64,000 nt of DNA, taken from assembly GCF_000237925.1 (NCBI RefSeq), contig NW_017386101.1, positions 186,001 through 250,000 on the forward strand, given 5' to 3'. Source of the DNA: Schistosoma mansoni. Taxonomy: Eukaryota > Platyhelminthes > Trematoda > Strigeidida > Schistosomatidae. The notes beneath the pieces are model-generated. The model did no database searches and had not been told where the DNA came from. It worked only from the letters and a program-made list of their open reading frames with translations. The position numbers and the translations under genes were made by a program. Positions 45,827 through 56,421 of this stretch are shown piece by piece (the stretch's first letter is position 1; each line of letters starts with the position of its first letter).

Positions 45827-46060
45827 TTACTATCAGAAGGGGTTTTGTGGAGATTTAGTATTTTCATAGTTGAAAGCGTGAGTCAATTGAAGCTAAACCA
45901 CCAGGGGAAACCTGGAAGTACTGGACGGCCGTTTTGTCCTATTATGGGACTCCTCAGCAGTGCGCATCCACGACCTCGCCTCGCGAAATTCGAACCCAGG
46001 ACCTACCAGTCTCGCACTAGAGCACTTAACCGATGCCGGCTCAGTGGTCTATCGGTTAAG
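45827..46060 (-). mobile_element. Hammerhead/tRNA-like SINE with 12-bp target duplication
   Basis: Flanked by 'taatttggtata' at 45815-45826 and 46061-46072. On the minus strand: tRNA-like B-box 'gggttcgaatttc', hammerhead 45919-45962, and the end 'cttcaattgactcacgcttt'. As at 4294-4612, the right end carries an inverted tRNA-like head ('ggctcagtggtctatcgg'). It lies in the intron directly after the 45345-45746 exon. Confidence 0.8.
45919..45962 (-). ncRNA. Hammerhead ribozyme motif
   Basis: Stem I 'actg' / 'cagt', 'ctgagga', stem II 'gtcc...ggac', stem III 'cggccg' and cleavage 'gtc' are all good, but the second core box reads 'aaaac' in place of 'gaaac'. Confidence 0.65.
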
Positions 46061-46176
46061 TAATTTGGTATAGTATGAAAATTAAAAACCATATTAGTTA
46101 GATATTTGTTTATTGGTATACAAAAAATGTTGACATATTTTGCAAAAGCCTATCTAAATTACTTTCTGATATGTCT

Positions 46177-46550
46177 TGCTGATTGAACGCTGTATTCGGA
46201 TCCTAAGCTATTCTCGTAACCCCTAAGCTAGAACTACACAGCGACTCAAACACGAGAGAAAAGGCGCAAAACATACGAGAAGAACTTTACTTCAAAGGTT
46301 CATTTATGTACAGAAAGTATAGGGTTTTTATAGTATTTTAGAAGTCCTTGGGTTTTCCTGAAAATTCTAGAATGCTACTAAACATATTAGCAGTGTAGTA
46401 ATCAGCCAATCAGAACCTCTACATGTGACTTTTCATTTTCGCGATATTTCTAGCAAAATTTCTAATCAAACGCTGATTGGATAAAATACTTCTTAATGTT
46501 TCCTGAACTTGTCATGTCTATTGCGAGAAATTTTCAGGATCATCCCAACA
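46177..46550 (-). mobile_element. Fossil solo LTR
   Basis: 374 bases; on the minus strand it begins TGTTGGGATG and ends CAATCAGCA, with promoter-like 'actataaaaaccctatac' near the middle. Homologous to 26520-26890 but diverged. No internal region adjoins it. Old; family not assigned. Confidence 0.6.
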
Positions 46551-46689
46551 CTTTCATAGTTGGAGTTCTGATATTGAATGGTTTTTGTTTGGATAGTTAA
46601 GTAATATCAGTAGTATGTAAACCTGTACATGATTGGTGGATTGTCAGTGCATAAAAGCTACATACATTATGAGTTTAGTGTGAGCCTAT

Positions 46690-47050
46690 ACACCGTTTTT
46701 GTTAGGTTAATGAAGTATAGCATAATCGGCCAGTTATAATCAATATACAGCCTGACAGAGATGTGGATGGTCAAGTCGTCATGCTAACTTAGCACTATAA
46801 GATGAAATTAACAAGATGAATAATAAAGTAGCTGAAATAATTGCAGTAACATTGACAGTGAAAAAAACTAAATACTGAGAATATGGTTCGAGAAGATAGA
46901 GTCTAAAGGGGTAATGGAACTCAAAATGTCGAGGAATAGTGGATGTATCTGACCCTTTGTGTCCAATTACAAGTAATGTTACCCAACCACTAGTCGCGCG
47001 GAACGCAACCAGGTAATTCGTATCTACCAACATGATTTAGATCCATGATA
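46690..47050 (-). mobile_element. LINE family A, decayed 3' fragment
   Basis: Only scattered matches to family A remain, best at 46990-47040 ('gcgcggaacgcaaccaggta' versus 'cgcggaccccaaccaggtag'). Confidence 0.4.
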
Positions 47051-47252
47051 AATGAATTCGTGAACTGATACTACTCTTCATTTTGATCATCTTTCGGTTT
47101 ACTTGTAAATTTTTCTAACCACCATTGCACGTCACTAAAATATCGATTACATTTTTCTATCGAAGTATGAAAGCAACTGTCATTTTGTACGTTTTAATTA
47201 GCTCAGATGTCAAACTGACCAGATATGTATCGCGGTTATAAGTGGCTGATTT

Positions 47253-47567
47253 TCAGTAATCCACTTGGAATATAATATTGTCTTCTATTTTATAGTCCCA
47301 ATACCATTTCCTAATTACTGTCGTAATAAAATTATGCATAGGGTAGATACGTGAAGGAATAAATTCGTAGCTTTGAACAATTACTATTTCCTCTAATAGT
47401 AAAATCTTTTTTTTCTTATTCCCATTTAGATCTACATGTAATCCAGTGCAATCATCTAAGATGATGGTAATAGTTGAACCTGGTAAGATTTCTATTTTAA
47501 CCTGTTTGACAATAAAATCTTTTTTACTCAAAAATTTAAAAATGTTAGGAACTTGAGGTAGCAAAAG
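47253..47567 (-). CDS. Possible nested exon, OB-fold-like protein
   Basis: On the minus strand the acceptor 'tctaaatttacag' opens a 105-codon frame ending in TAA. It reads LLLPQVPNIFKFLSKKDFIV, then KQVKIEILPGSTITIILDDC, TGLHVDLNGNKKKKILLLEE, and ends VIRKWYWDYKIEDNIIFQVDY minus the last residue or two. Alternating hydrophobic strands around 'ILDDCTG' and the 'YWDYKIED' end recall the OB fold of RMI2 (Bloom-complex subunit), whose C-terminus is similar in type. No upstream exon was found, and no expression evidence exists. It could also be an old retroelement or a chance frame. It lies antisense in the intron of gene 2. Confidence 0.35.
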   Translation of the reverse strand, partial: LLLPQVPNIFKFLSKKDFIVKQVKIEILPGSTITIILDDCTGLHVDLNGNKKKKILLLEEIVIVQSYEFIPSRIYPMHNFITTVIRKWYWDYKIEDNIIFQVDY

Positions 47568-47789
47568 CTGTAAATTTAGAAAAAAAACAATGATTTGCTC
47601 AGTACCTATGATGATAACAGTTCAAAATTTGAAAAATTCTGATATTGTGATTTAGAACAACATATATATTTGAGAAAAGAAAATGGTGGGAGGGGATGAA
47701 GAGAAATAAACGAAGAGTGTGGAAAACAATAAGTAGAATCATTTATTAAGGTCAAGGGATAGATAAAGGTGTTACGAATTTCTTATGAA

Positions 47790-48260
47790 CACAAAGACTT
47801 TCATTGCTAGCTCGAATTCCTATAGCATCTGCTATATGTAAGAGACGATCGAATCCCATAAGGAAAACTAGTAGGAATACGATAAATCACTCTAATGGAT
47901 CTCTTTCTATCCACTATATGACCGCTATCGACCAAGTGTGATAGAACAGAGCTGCGTATTGTTTTGACGGTTCCCTTTCCTAACCACGAAGGAAGGTGTT
48001 TACTAACTCGTTGGCTCAGTTGTCTGGTAGTGCGCCCCAATATAGCTTTATCCACAAGAGCAATGAATTCATAGATACACATGGATGTGGCATAACCCAG
48101 GTAACTTATCCCTCAGTTGAGGGAATCACCATAGGTCGTATCGAGTACGATAGACAGGAGTTAGCTGCATTAAACGTTTTCCTTAAGGCAGCCTGCTTGA
48201 ATATCTGGGCTACCTGTTCCTGCCATCTGGATATTTCAACAAGTTATCTGTTTTCTTATT
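47790..48260 (-). mobile_element. Penelope-like GIY-YIG endonuclease fragment
   Basis: The minus strand encodes 'ILGRTTRQLSQRVSKHLPSW' and 'KTIRSSVLSHLVDSGHIVDR', the GIY-YIG endonuclease C-terminus of Penelope-like elements. The reverse transcriptase is absent. Broken fragment. Confidence 0.75.
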
Positions 48261-48884
48261 TGTTTTAACACATCGTTATGCCTATTAGTCTCATAACCTA
48301 TTGAAGGCGCGTTTGTGAAAAGTTTACGACATTTCGCTGTACAAGTTACAAAAGAGCTTAATCAGAAACATCGTAGTTGCTGGCAATATGCATCTAAAAG
48401 AATAAACATTATTTAGATGTCGATTCCTGGACTGCTAACATCTAACTGGCGACCGCTCAATATTTATCGCAAAGATCGATCGAGAAATAAGAAAAGGAAA
48501 CTTGTTGAAATACTTTGTGCTGAGAATTCTATATTGTACCAAAAATATAATATTGAATAAAGCCACCAATAATAATAAACTGCTCTAGTTAGTCTATCCT
48601 GTGGCATATCACCATTGCATTGCAGCTTCAGGAAGAGGGGTTTCTTACTAATCTAATCGGAAACAATATTGTTCGCTTGTCTATGTTGTTCTAGATAACA
48701 GTTCATTTTCATCCCGTAAATTGTGATCATTTTCTTCTGAACAACAACTGTTTAGAAGTATCCATCCTTTTCAACCTACAATAAGACCATTCTTAAAAAT
48801 AGTTACAGTGTATTTATTTCCGATCGATTTAAACACTTATTGGTTAAGTATTTGGGAGTATCATCACCCTCGGTGACTGACAGT
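48261..48884 (+). other. Intron of gene 2
   Basis: No repeat recognised. A 47-codon ATG frame at about 48417 (MSIPGLLTSNWRPLNIYRKD...) is noted but unsupported. The missing gene 2 exon may lie here or elsewhere in 45747-49386. Confidence 0.4.
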
Positions 48885-49085
48885 CAGCTACAACGTAGGA
48901 CCAGGCACATATATGCATCGGTCCAAGTTGCCATACCTCGTTAGCACAACAAGATGAACACGGAATTCACAAAAGTAGTTAATTTAATGGTGTTAATATA
49001 CGAAAGAAAGGTTGTATGTAAGGATATAGTACAGGAAGGAAGCAATTTTAATCTCTTTATTCTTTAACACCCACCTACGCATGAG
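48885..49085 (-). mobile_element. LINE family A, 3' UTR only
   Basis: About 200 bases matching the 3' UTR of family A ('acgtaggaccaggcacatat' to 'cacccacctacgc'), severely 5'-truncated. Confidence 0.75.
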
Positions 49086-49386
49086 TTGTGCTAGTTTATT
49101 TGTTTGCCTTTCCTGAAGTACTTTGCTGGACACTTTATGAGGTATTTGAATGTAGGTTGATGTGGATTAGAAAACTACATTGGATTGATGCATGAGATAA
49201 TCAACTGTTGAACTGAACCGTGTCAGAAAGTCCAAAATTACTGATTAGGTTTTTTGAGCTAATGGTAATCAGTGGTTAGAAAACTGAAATAAAACAACTC
49301 TTAATCGACAACAGTGACTCAAGTGTATTAAATTTTATGTTTCTGTAAATCTTACTAAAATTATTTTTATTTGATTACAATTTTAG

Positions 49387-49541
49387 CTGATCGAACAATT
49401 TTCATTGACCGCTTAAAATCTGCAAAACGTCGACGTGTACAAATGCAGAAATTAGATTTTGTTGGTGTACTTACTGCAGATTCTAAAGGTTTATGCCAAT
49501 TGTACAGAGGTTTAAAAGATAAAGAAAAATCCAATGCTTAG
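49387..49541 (+). CDS. 3' terminal exon of unrecognised host gene 2
   Basis: The acceptor 'gattacaattttag' opens 155 bases ending in TAG. After completing a split codon (entry phase 1) it reads DRTIFIDRLKSAKRRRVQMQ, KLDFVGVLTADSKGLCQLYR and ends GLKDKEKSNA. The Lys/Arg-rich start could be a nuclear-localisation or membrane-contact patch. It is assigned to gene 2 because strand and distance fit; the phase mismatch with 45746 requires an unseen exon between them. It could also be the end of a separate gene. Confidence 0.6.
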
Positions 49542-49707
49542 TTGTTTTCTATTTGCTTCATTAGAACAAACAGCGTATTTTCAAATTATGCTTTTTGCTT
49601 GGATAAAAAAGCTCCTTTTTTTCTCCAATGTGTCTAACAGCCGGACGCGAGTGAGTGATAAATCATGTTGTTATATGCTAGGAGCTCATGAGATTACTTG
49701 TATGTAC

Positions 49708-50690
49708 TGAAGCAGTCAGTCACAATGTAGGACCAGGCACATATATGCATCGTTCCAATTTACCACACTTCATTAGCACAACAAGGTGAACACCAAATCC
49801 ATAGATGTAGTTACTTCAATGATAGTAATATATAAAAGAAAGATTGTGTATAAGGATATAATACAGGAAGAAAGAATTAGTTCGTAGAAATAAAATTATA
49901 AAGTAATTTTAATCTCACGGTTTTAGGTAAGACAAAAAGAGTATACATCCACGCCATTGCGATCGATCCTGAGCCCTGTCACTCAGAGTCTCCAACCATT
50001 GGTTACGATAGTCACGTGGACCACAACCAAGTAATCTGCATTTACCAACATGGCTTAGACCAGAAGTTAGTGAATTCAATGACTGGTGCCACGTTTTGGT
50101 TTGGCCGTCCTTAACTTTCTTCCAACAGTCTCCAAGACTGCTCAGCATCGCACGTCGTGGTAATCGCTCTTCAGGCATACATAACACGTGGCTCAACCAC
50201 CTCAGTCGATGCAGATTCACCTCATTAACTGATTTAATATAATTCCCTAATACCCTGAGTCTAATCTCACAATTACTTACGCGGTGATCCCAGCAAATGC
50301 GAGCAATATTTCTAAGGCATCTGTGGTCAAATGCTAGTAACTTACGAGTATCTTCTACTCTAAATGGCCACGTTTTGATGCCGTAAAGTAGGGCAGAACG
50401 GACTGCCACACAATATACTCGTCCTTTATTGATAGACGGATATCTTGCTTTCGCCATAGGTGACGTAAGTTAGCAAAAACCAAACGAGCCTTCTGAATCC
50501 GTGCACAGATTTCGTCAGACACCAACCCACTGGGGCTGATCAAACTTCCAAGATAAGTGAAGTTGTCGACGCGTTCGACTACTTCACTCCCTATCCTTAG
50601 TTTAGGTGTTGGCGCAGGCCAGTCCTGGAGCAACAACATTCTGGAATTATTGCTCAGTGCTACCAAAAGACTGCATTTTATCAGCGTTAG
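49708..50690 (-). mobile_element. LINE family A (RTE-like) 3' fragment
   Basis: Minus-strand frames 50696-50355 ('RVDNFTYLGSLISPSGLVSD', 'RLVFANLRHLWRKQDIRLSI') and 50457-49915 ('VRSALLYGIKTWPFRVEDTR' to 'LSDRAQDRSQWRGCILFLSY') give RT thumb and tail, with one frame change. 5'-truncated. It lies between the converging genes 2 and 3. Confidence 0.85.
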
Positions 50691-51489
50691 AAACAAAGCA
50701 GAAAAAGTTAAAACTTGCAGACTACTCAGGGTTTAGGCTTCTGAATACGAGTTGATAATTTCAAGAAACCCAAGCTTTTTGCTCAAGAGAGAGACATATA
50801 GCAGTGAAACAGACCCAGTAAAAAACTAACGTTAAAGTATCCATGACACTTTTAGAGTTCTAAGTAAGCCGTGCTTAAGGTCAAAAACTTCATACGTGAT
50901 GTTGATTAATGTGGATGAATAATTTTGTACAAATAAAAAGCAACAGAGAATACAATTATATCAACAAGTTCCTGGAACTGAAAATTATTATTATCTCTTG
51001 ATGAGACTTTCTAGTGAAATACATTAGGTTTAATGTATCATACTTTTAAACATAGTTTGTAAAGCCAAGATTTCAAACTGAATTTAAGAATATTACTTAT
51101 TCGATATATTTTCAAAAGGTTGTCTCGATTATTAGGTTTGTACTAAATAGTTGTTCTTCAACTGATCAGTAATTGTGCAAATCATTTTGATCTGTAGATG
51201 AAATCTATGTTGAGTTAGTTTTTAAATTGGTTTCGCCTTAGATCATCATATACATTCGCGTCTGCATAATGTTAGATTTTTAAGTATTTGATGTTTCAAA
51301 AAAGAGTTAATTAATCATTTGAAGTTACCGGTTTTACGTGATATAAATATTGACAATCATAGATCGCATCAGAATAAGCCTATCGGCGAGATTATAATTT
51401 ATGGACGACCTTTGAACGAATCTTAAGTGACCCTGAGAAATGTTAGCTAATCAGTAAACAGTCAGCATAGAGTAAAAATATACTATACA
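50691..51489. other. Intergenic AT-rich stretch
   Basis: Nothing recognised between LINE A and the Merlin relic. Confidence 0.45.
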
Positions 51490-52115
51490 AAACCAAATAA
51501 TTAAAGTGGATACACTTTTTTTACATGGTCCAAAAACTTGTCAAGGTTAGGAAAAGGTTCCAAAATCGTAATGCATAAGGTAAAGGAACTCATCCATATG
51601 GCTCCATAATAGTTGGTCTCGGGAGCCATGATAGAGCACACTCAGCCTCGACCACATAGCTTCAATATTGTTTGCGTGTGCTCCGGTTGTGTAAGTTTAT
51701 CATTTTCATGATGGATATGTCCCTACAATACTCATACCACTGAACAGCCGACGCTTCAGTAACATCTGCAATTATTGCAGCCAATGTTACTGGTGCTTTT
51801 ATTACACAGTTCGCGGCAATTATTATAATATGCCTTAGTCTCAACTTGGATCGGGTGATAAAGGCTCCTATTCTAGCAAACGTCTTCCTTCAACATATAT
51901 TACATCGAAGGACAGCATCACGGTAGTCTGCACAAGCTCTACAAGTCATTTAATATCCACAATTACAAATACAGGATCTTCTTAGTAGTCTCATTTGTTG
52001 CAGCCGCTTAATTGTCAAGTCTTCTCTGAAATTCTCTGTAAAGCGATCGTACATGAGCATCAGGCACTGAAATTGGCGCCGTGACCTTGAAATCCCTCAA
52101 ACGCTCGTCCATAAA
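51490..52115 (-). mobile_element. Merlin (IS1595/IS1016-like) DNA transposase relic
   Basis: On the minus strand the 51844-51662 frame reads 'RLRHIIIIAANCVIKAPVTL' and 'VTEASAVQWYEYCRDI', like the N-terminal segment of Merlin transposases. A short way on, the same strand gives 'HANNIEAMWSRLSVLYHGSR' and 'SHMDEFLYLMHYD', the H-x-N-x-IE-x-W and Y-hydrophobic-DEF signatures at the end of the DDE domain. One or more frame changes and stops separate the blocks, the middle of the DDE domain is lost, and the element is dead. Terminal inverted repeats were not identified. Confidence 0.7.
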
Positions 52116-52637
52116 TTATAGTCTCGCTAGCCCATCATTTATAAAATACTTTAAAAACTACCTATCGGTTTAATAAATTCTAGATGAACAAAAATTCTTA
52201 GTTCTGATTGAGAAACTGTCATTTGTACCATAAGTCTTTGGATAAACATTAATCTATTCAAAGAGAGCTGACATCATCATACCAACGGAGAAAAGGTGAA
52301 ACAGTAATTTAATATTTTTTTATACAAACCTTTCTTAATATTCATTTTAAATGTCATAATTAGAAATAGTAGTAAAATGCTATATTTACCGTTAGAATCA
52401 ATTTAGTAATGCAATCATTGAAGTTTGCACAATTGAAATCTATATAGGAATCACATAGCAGCAGCAAAAACTTGATTAACAATCAATGTTTAATTACATA
52501 AACTGATAAAACAATACTACTTATTATTTCACAACAATACGATGACTGTTTGAAATTCATATTATAATAAATAAAGACTGTACATCTCTTAAATATTATA
52601 GAAATTACAAGAAAAATTCGGTAGAAAAAGATTAGAG

Positions 52638-52994
52638 TTAATCAAATTTAATTGTAGACACTGGTACTACAACTAATATTCGTCCACCATCGGCAATACT
52701 GATAACATATGATCCACCAGTTCTTATTGGCATTTTCATACTAATAATTGGGGATAATTTTCCTTGTTCATCATTTCGATTAGTTATTAAGTATAATTCA
52801 GATGACTTGGATAATTCAAAATCACCACCAGTAATGCCAAGAGGAACTAATTCTTTTATCCATCGACGTAATAAAGCAGAGAGATGTGAAGAATTTGAAC
52901 TATTTGGATTTCTCATATTTACAGATGATGGGGGTAAAAGTTGAACTGAACGTTCATATTTAGCAGTCCATGGATTAACAACTCGTAGATAACT
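52638..52994 (-). CDS. SCAP: SCAP-like, 3' terminal exon (last propeller blade and C-terminus)
   Basis: After acceptor 'acattgttttcag' the frame is open for 119 codons including TAA. It reads SYLRVVNPWTAKYERSVQLL, a Ser/Asn-rich linker, then ELVPLGITGGDFELSKSSEL, and ends SIADGGRILVVVPVSTIKFD. Human SCAP ends in a very similar way (hydrophobic strand, Gly, strand, V-V-P/Y-V-P-S, then LD). SCAP escorts SREBP from ER to Golgi; its C-terminal WD propeller binds SREBP. Exon entry is phase 0, matching the previous exon. Assignment comes from remembered family sequence, not a search. Confidence 0.7.
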   Translation of the reverse strand, partial: SYLRVVNPWTAKYERSVQLLPPSSVNMRNPNSSNSSHLSALLRRWIKELVPLGITGGDFELSKSSELYLITNRNDEQGKLSPIISMKMPIRTGGSYVISIADGGRILVVVPVSTIKFD

Positions 52995-54572
52995 CTGAAA
53001 ACAATGTATATTAGAAACGAGTATATTTTAGTGGTAAAAAAACAGCGGAATTTAACTAACTACCTAAACTGATGTAGATGATAATTTCTATAACCTGTTA
53101 CTTAATTATTAAATTCATGAATCATTGTGCTTTTAATCGATAACACTCCAACTTCTTAAAGATACATCAAGATGACATAGGCAGATCATATTGTCAAGTA
53201 GAGGAAAAGTAAAAATCATGATCTTGTTAAAAAATCACTAATTTCCTTACTAATTAGTAAATTGTAGGCAGTAAAATGTGAACAAGTTGGTTAATCAGAG
53301 GACTGGAGTATATATAACAATCGAGGTACCGTGCAAGTACTTTTACGCACTTATTGAAAAATATCGGGTACAGTAGGTATTACGATGTATACATATATAT
53401 AGTCAGCCACCGAATTGACCTATAAAAGTGACAAGATTAGGGCTGGAAATTGAAGTTATGAATACATAAGATGCATTATTCAGTAAATTACTGTAATAAG
53501 TCAGGGCATTTCGTACCTGTATAGACGGCATCACAAAATGAAGCTGATGTATTCAGGTTTTAATGAGATCGAGTACTGTTTAGTTCTGAAAACGTATAAT
53601 TATGGTTGTCCATTCGTTTGTTTTCTACCGAATTACAAAAATCACCGACGGATTTTATATCGAAATGTCTTGACACAACTAGTTTGATATGGTTGTGAAA
53701 GTTGTAAAACATACCACAGAGGTTCGCTTTTAAGAATATAGATCATGAGCGATTGAAGGAATTTACTAGCATAATAGTATGGATAAGAAGCTGAAATAGA
53801 ACTATATTTAGTACCTAAGTTCTTGTCAAGTGCTGACTTTTTAAAGGCCCTTTTTCCGAGGATCAAGGAGTTATCTAGGCTTCGGATTCAAATAGTTCGT
53901 CAACTTTTCTCTATTAGAAACCCACAGTTGTTCCATAGACATTCATTCTTTTCAATCAGTCTGTAAAGCTTGATATTTCAATTCGTCGGAACATTCCGCT
54001 CTATTTTTGTAAATACCAATCATATTTTGTAGTCATGTAGACGTTTACGAGACGATACAGTTTGCCTGACAACAACAAATCTGTGGCACGATCTTCAAGG
54101 TTCATGTTACTGACTAAAGTATCTGTTATCTTAACCATGCAGAGATATATTGTTGAGTACGAAAGGATAAGGATTAGTTAATTATTTCCACGACAAGAGT
54201 TCGAACTGTAGAAACATTGGCGCTGTGCGATGATCTTTATCTTCTCAACTAAAGTACTTCGGTTTCATTTTTTCGCCTTTCATCGATGGCATTTATTGAG
54301 AAGTCCATTGAATGTGAAATGTCGATCGAATTCGGAGATGAATTATTTAAATGTCGACCCGACGATTTAAACTAAGCTTTTTTTGGTATGACTTGACATT
54401 GATACAATATTTTAAACTATGGAGCCCAATTGTTTGATACCATACACTAACAAGTACAAATGATCGATATAAAAAATAAGACAAATGAATATGACAACAC
54501 TTAACTCATTCTCCAACAAAACCCATTTATTGCATGAATATTTACAAAAATTAAGATAAAATGTTTACTGAC
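52995..54572 (-). other. Intron of the SCAP-like gene
   Basis: AT-rich. A faint LINE remnant lies at 53640-53830; nothing else recognised. Confidence 0.45.
53640..53830 (+). mobile_element. Very old LINE thumb-domain remnant
   Basis: The plus strand gives scattered matches to the thumb motif of families A and C: 'YGCESCKTYHRGSLLRI' versus their 'YGCETWPLRVEDTRRL'. Many stops. Only suggestive. Confidence 0.3.
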
Positions 54573-54641
54573 CTGATCACCAAAAACCACACGTCCATCA
54601 ACGGACAGTAATAAACTGGACATGTTGAATGTTGATAAATT
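54573..54641 (-). CDS. SCAP: SCAP-like, exon 7 as seen
   Basis: 69 bases between acceptor 'atctttattgtag' and donor 'cag|gtcagt', phase 0 at both ends: NLSTFNMSSLLLSVDGRVVF then GDQ. It forms the start of a WD blade that continues in the terminal exon (GDQ|SYLRVVNPW), parallel to human SCAP 'LLVTGGQGCVSFWDL'. Confidence 0.65.
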
Positions 54642-54917
54642 CTACAATAAAGATAAGTATAAGTAATATAAATAGAAAGTATTCGACGTTCAGTACAGTA
54701 ATATTTACAAAGAGTATATTTTATTAGTCAGTATGATTAACTGTCACGACGATTTAAAATTGATTGATCACTGGGAGGTGGTCAATGTAATGTGTCAGAT
54801 CCTTCTCAGTGCAGATCGAATCCTATCGACCAAGTTGAAATGTGACTATTAGTCTAGGTGACTCGACATTGCGTACACTATATTGTGATAAGATGGTGGT
54901 TGGAGGTGATCAACAAG

Positions 54918-54960
54918 AAACACGACCTAGGTTTCGTGCTACTTGGCAAAGGTCAGCAAG
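54918..54960 (-). ncRNA. Degenerate hammerhead, left arm
   Basis: 'cttgctgac' then altered first core box, 'gcacgaaac' intact second box, 'ctaggtc' stem III and cleavage triplet. Probably inactive. Confidence 0.45.
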
Positions 54961-55176
54961 GTGTACGCATAATCTTGAGGGATAGGAGTTAATCAACGCT
55001 GAAAAGGACCTGACATACATGACTTTGATCACCACCCAGTGATCAATCAATTGTAAATAAATCTCAGTCCTACAGGAGGTCAGTCGCGGCCCGGAAAGCC
55101 CTGTGGTAACGTCGCTGACTAACACGGGATTGAATAGGTCAGGGAGCATCAGTTCCCTCAAGATTACAGGTAAATC

Positions 55177-55222
55177 TTGCTGACGAGTCCCAGGTAGCAC
55201 GGAACCTGCGTGCAGGGTTTCC
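55177..55222 (+). ncRNA. Hammerhead-like motif, right arm
   Basis: 'ctgacgagtccc' is intact; the second core box reads 'ggaac' in place of 'gaaac'; stem III 'ctgcgtg' is unusual. Confidence 0.45.
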
Positions 55223-55250
55223 TGTTGACTACTTCCAACCACCGTCTTAT

Positions 55251-56088
55251 GTCAAGACGATATTGATCGAAACATGTATTTTATTATTATTAATTATTGA
55301 CGTATGCACTAAGAAAGCAATTTTATTGAACTGTTACACGGATATCATCGACAGCTGATGAAATATTTGTAAGGTTTATTTTGAAGAGAAGAAGAACAGA
55401 GATTCGACCGAAATAAAAGAGTTTGATTGTTTCCAAAGAACGGAGGTTTTTCAGTGGGTAAATACGTGTTAAATGTGAAATATATTTTTCAAATTTTACT
55501 GTGAATTGTCCAAACAAGTAGCTTGCCTAGCAAGAAATGGGCTTTTTTTTCCTCTCATAAAGTTTAGCTTTAATAAAAGAAGATCCCGGTAATACGATAT
55601 TTACAGAGCATCACGATACAATCTTTATATGAAATAAAGTATACGTAAAAACTAGGATTAAAAAATATTAGTCTTTTAAAAATACCTCATCATTAATACT
55701 GTTCATAACAGTTCGGCAACAAAGTACAAATTTGTGTACTTAACGTTGTGCCATAATACAATGTGTGCATGTATGGTGAATTGTGTTACTACTCGGCAGC
55801 TTAAACCCAATTAGAGTTACTTTCAAACACCGCAGTTAAAAGTCATTTGAAAAAAATAATTTTATGCCTGTACAGCACATTTTAAATATCAAGGTATTTT
55901 ACCAGAGGTACAATAAGTTATTATTAATCTATAAAACGCGCAATAATAATGATTCCTAAACAAAGACTTTCCTTATGAAGCGGTGATTCAGTCGATTGAG
56001 CACTAAACCATTAAAAACAGAATTGAAATAGTTTAGGGTAACTTGTGTGAAAAGTTTGCATACAGATTAAAAAAGGTCAAAAACTCAC
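55251..56088 (-). other. Intron of the SCAP-like gene
   Basis: AT-rich, no exon or repeat recognised. Confidence 0.45.
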
Positions 56089-56360
56089 AGCTTTGAAAGA
56101 CCGTATTATACATTTGTGCTGCAAATCCCATATAACCACACTGCCGTCCATATCATATGTTACTAGACGATAATTGGCTAAGGTTGACAGTGAATTACAA
56201 CTTTTCTGTGTTTTATCAGAATACCTATCCCTTCTCATAAATAATCGTAGGTTAATTGATCCAAGACGATTGTATGACGATATTTTTTTATTTTGAACTT
56301 TCCCCGACGTCAATGACGATGCTGCAAATTGTTGTATTTCAGAAGAAATTCCAAAACCAA
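56089..56360 (-). CDS. SCAP: SCAP-like, exon 6 as seen
   Basis: 272 bases from acceptor 'taattgatcttag' to donor 'gct|gtgagt'. After the split codon it reads GFGISSEIQQFAASSLTSGK, a basic/Ser-rich insert, then STLANYRLVTYDMDGSVVIW followed by DLQHKCIIRSFKA. The latter is a canonical WD blade (hydrophobic strand, D-G-x-V-x-I-W-D). It corresponds to human SCAP 'CVISSGLDDLISIWDRSTG'. Confidence 0.65.
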
Positions 56361-56421
56361 CTAAGATCAATTAAACGTATCTCAAGAGATTCTATTTGAT
56401 TTTTAGCCTTGAGATTTACAC
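56361..56421 (-). other. Predicted 61-base mini-intron
   Basis: Without an intron here the frame from 56503 hits a stop at about 56342. Splicing from 'agtg|gtgtaaat' to 'gatcttag|ttgg' restores phase exactly (1 to 1). Such short introns are within the schistosome range. An assembly indel is the alternative. Confidence 0.5.

Larger units (their letters stand above)
54888..55250. mobile_element. Terminal-inverted-repeat element with a hammerhead motif in each arm
   Basis: Roughly 90-base arms face each other: 'ataagatggtggttggaggt' at left, and 'acttccaaccaccgtcttat' at right. Each arm contains a hammerhead-like motif, 54918-54960 on minus and 55177-55222 on plus, both pointing outward. The 180-base centre is unrelated to the tRNA-like SINE heads. 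It lies in an intron of the SCAP-like gene. No coding sequence; no clear target duplication. Confidence 0.65.

Noticed and set aside
48417-48560. 47-codon ATG frame in the gene 2 intron
   Set aside because: Too short, no splice sites that would connect it in phase to gene 2, no recognised family.
54910-55242. 110-codon minus-strand frame over the inverted-repeat element
   Set aside because: Its ends are encoded by the two inverted arms with hammerhead remnants, so it is not a plausible protein.
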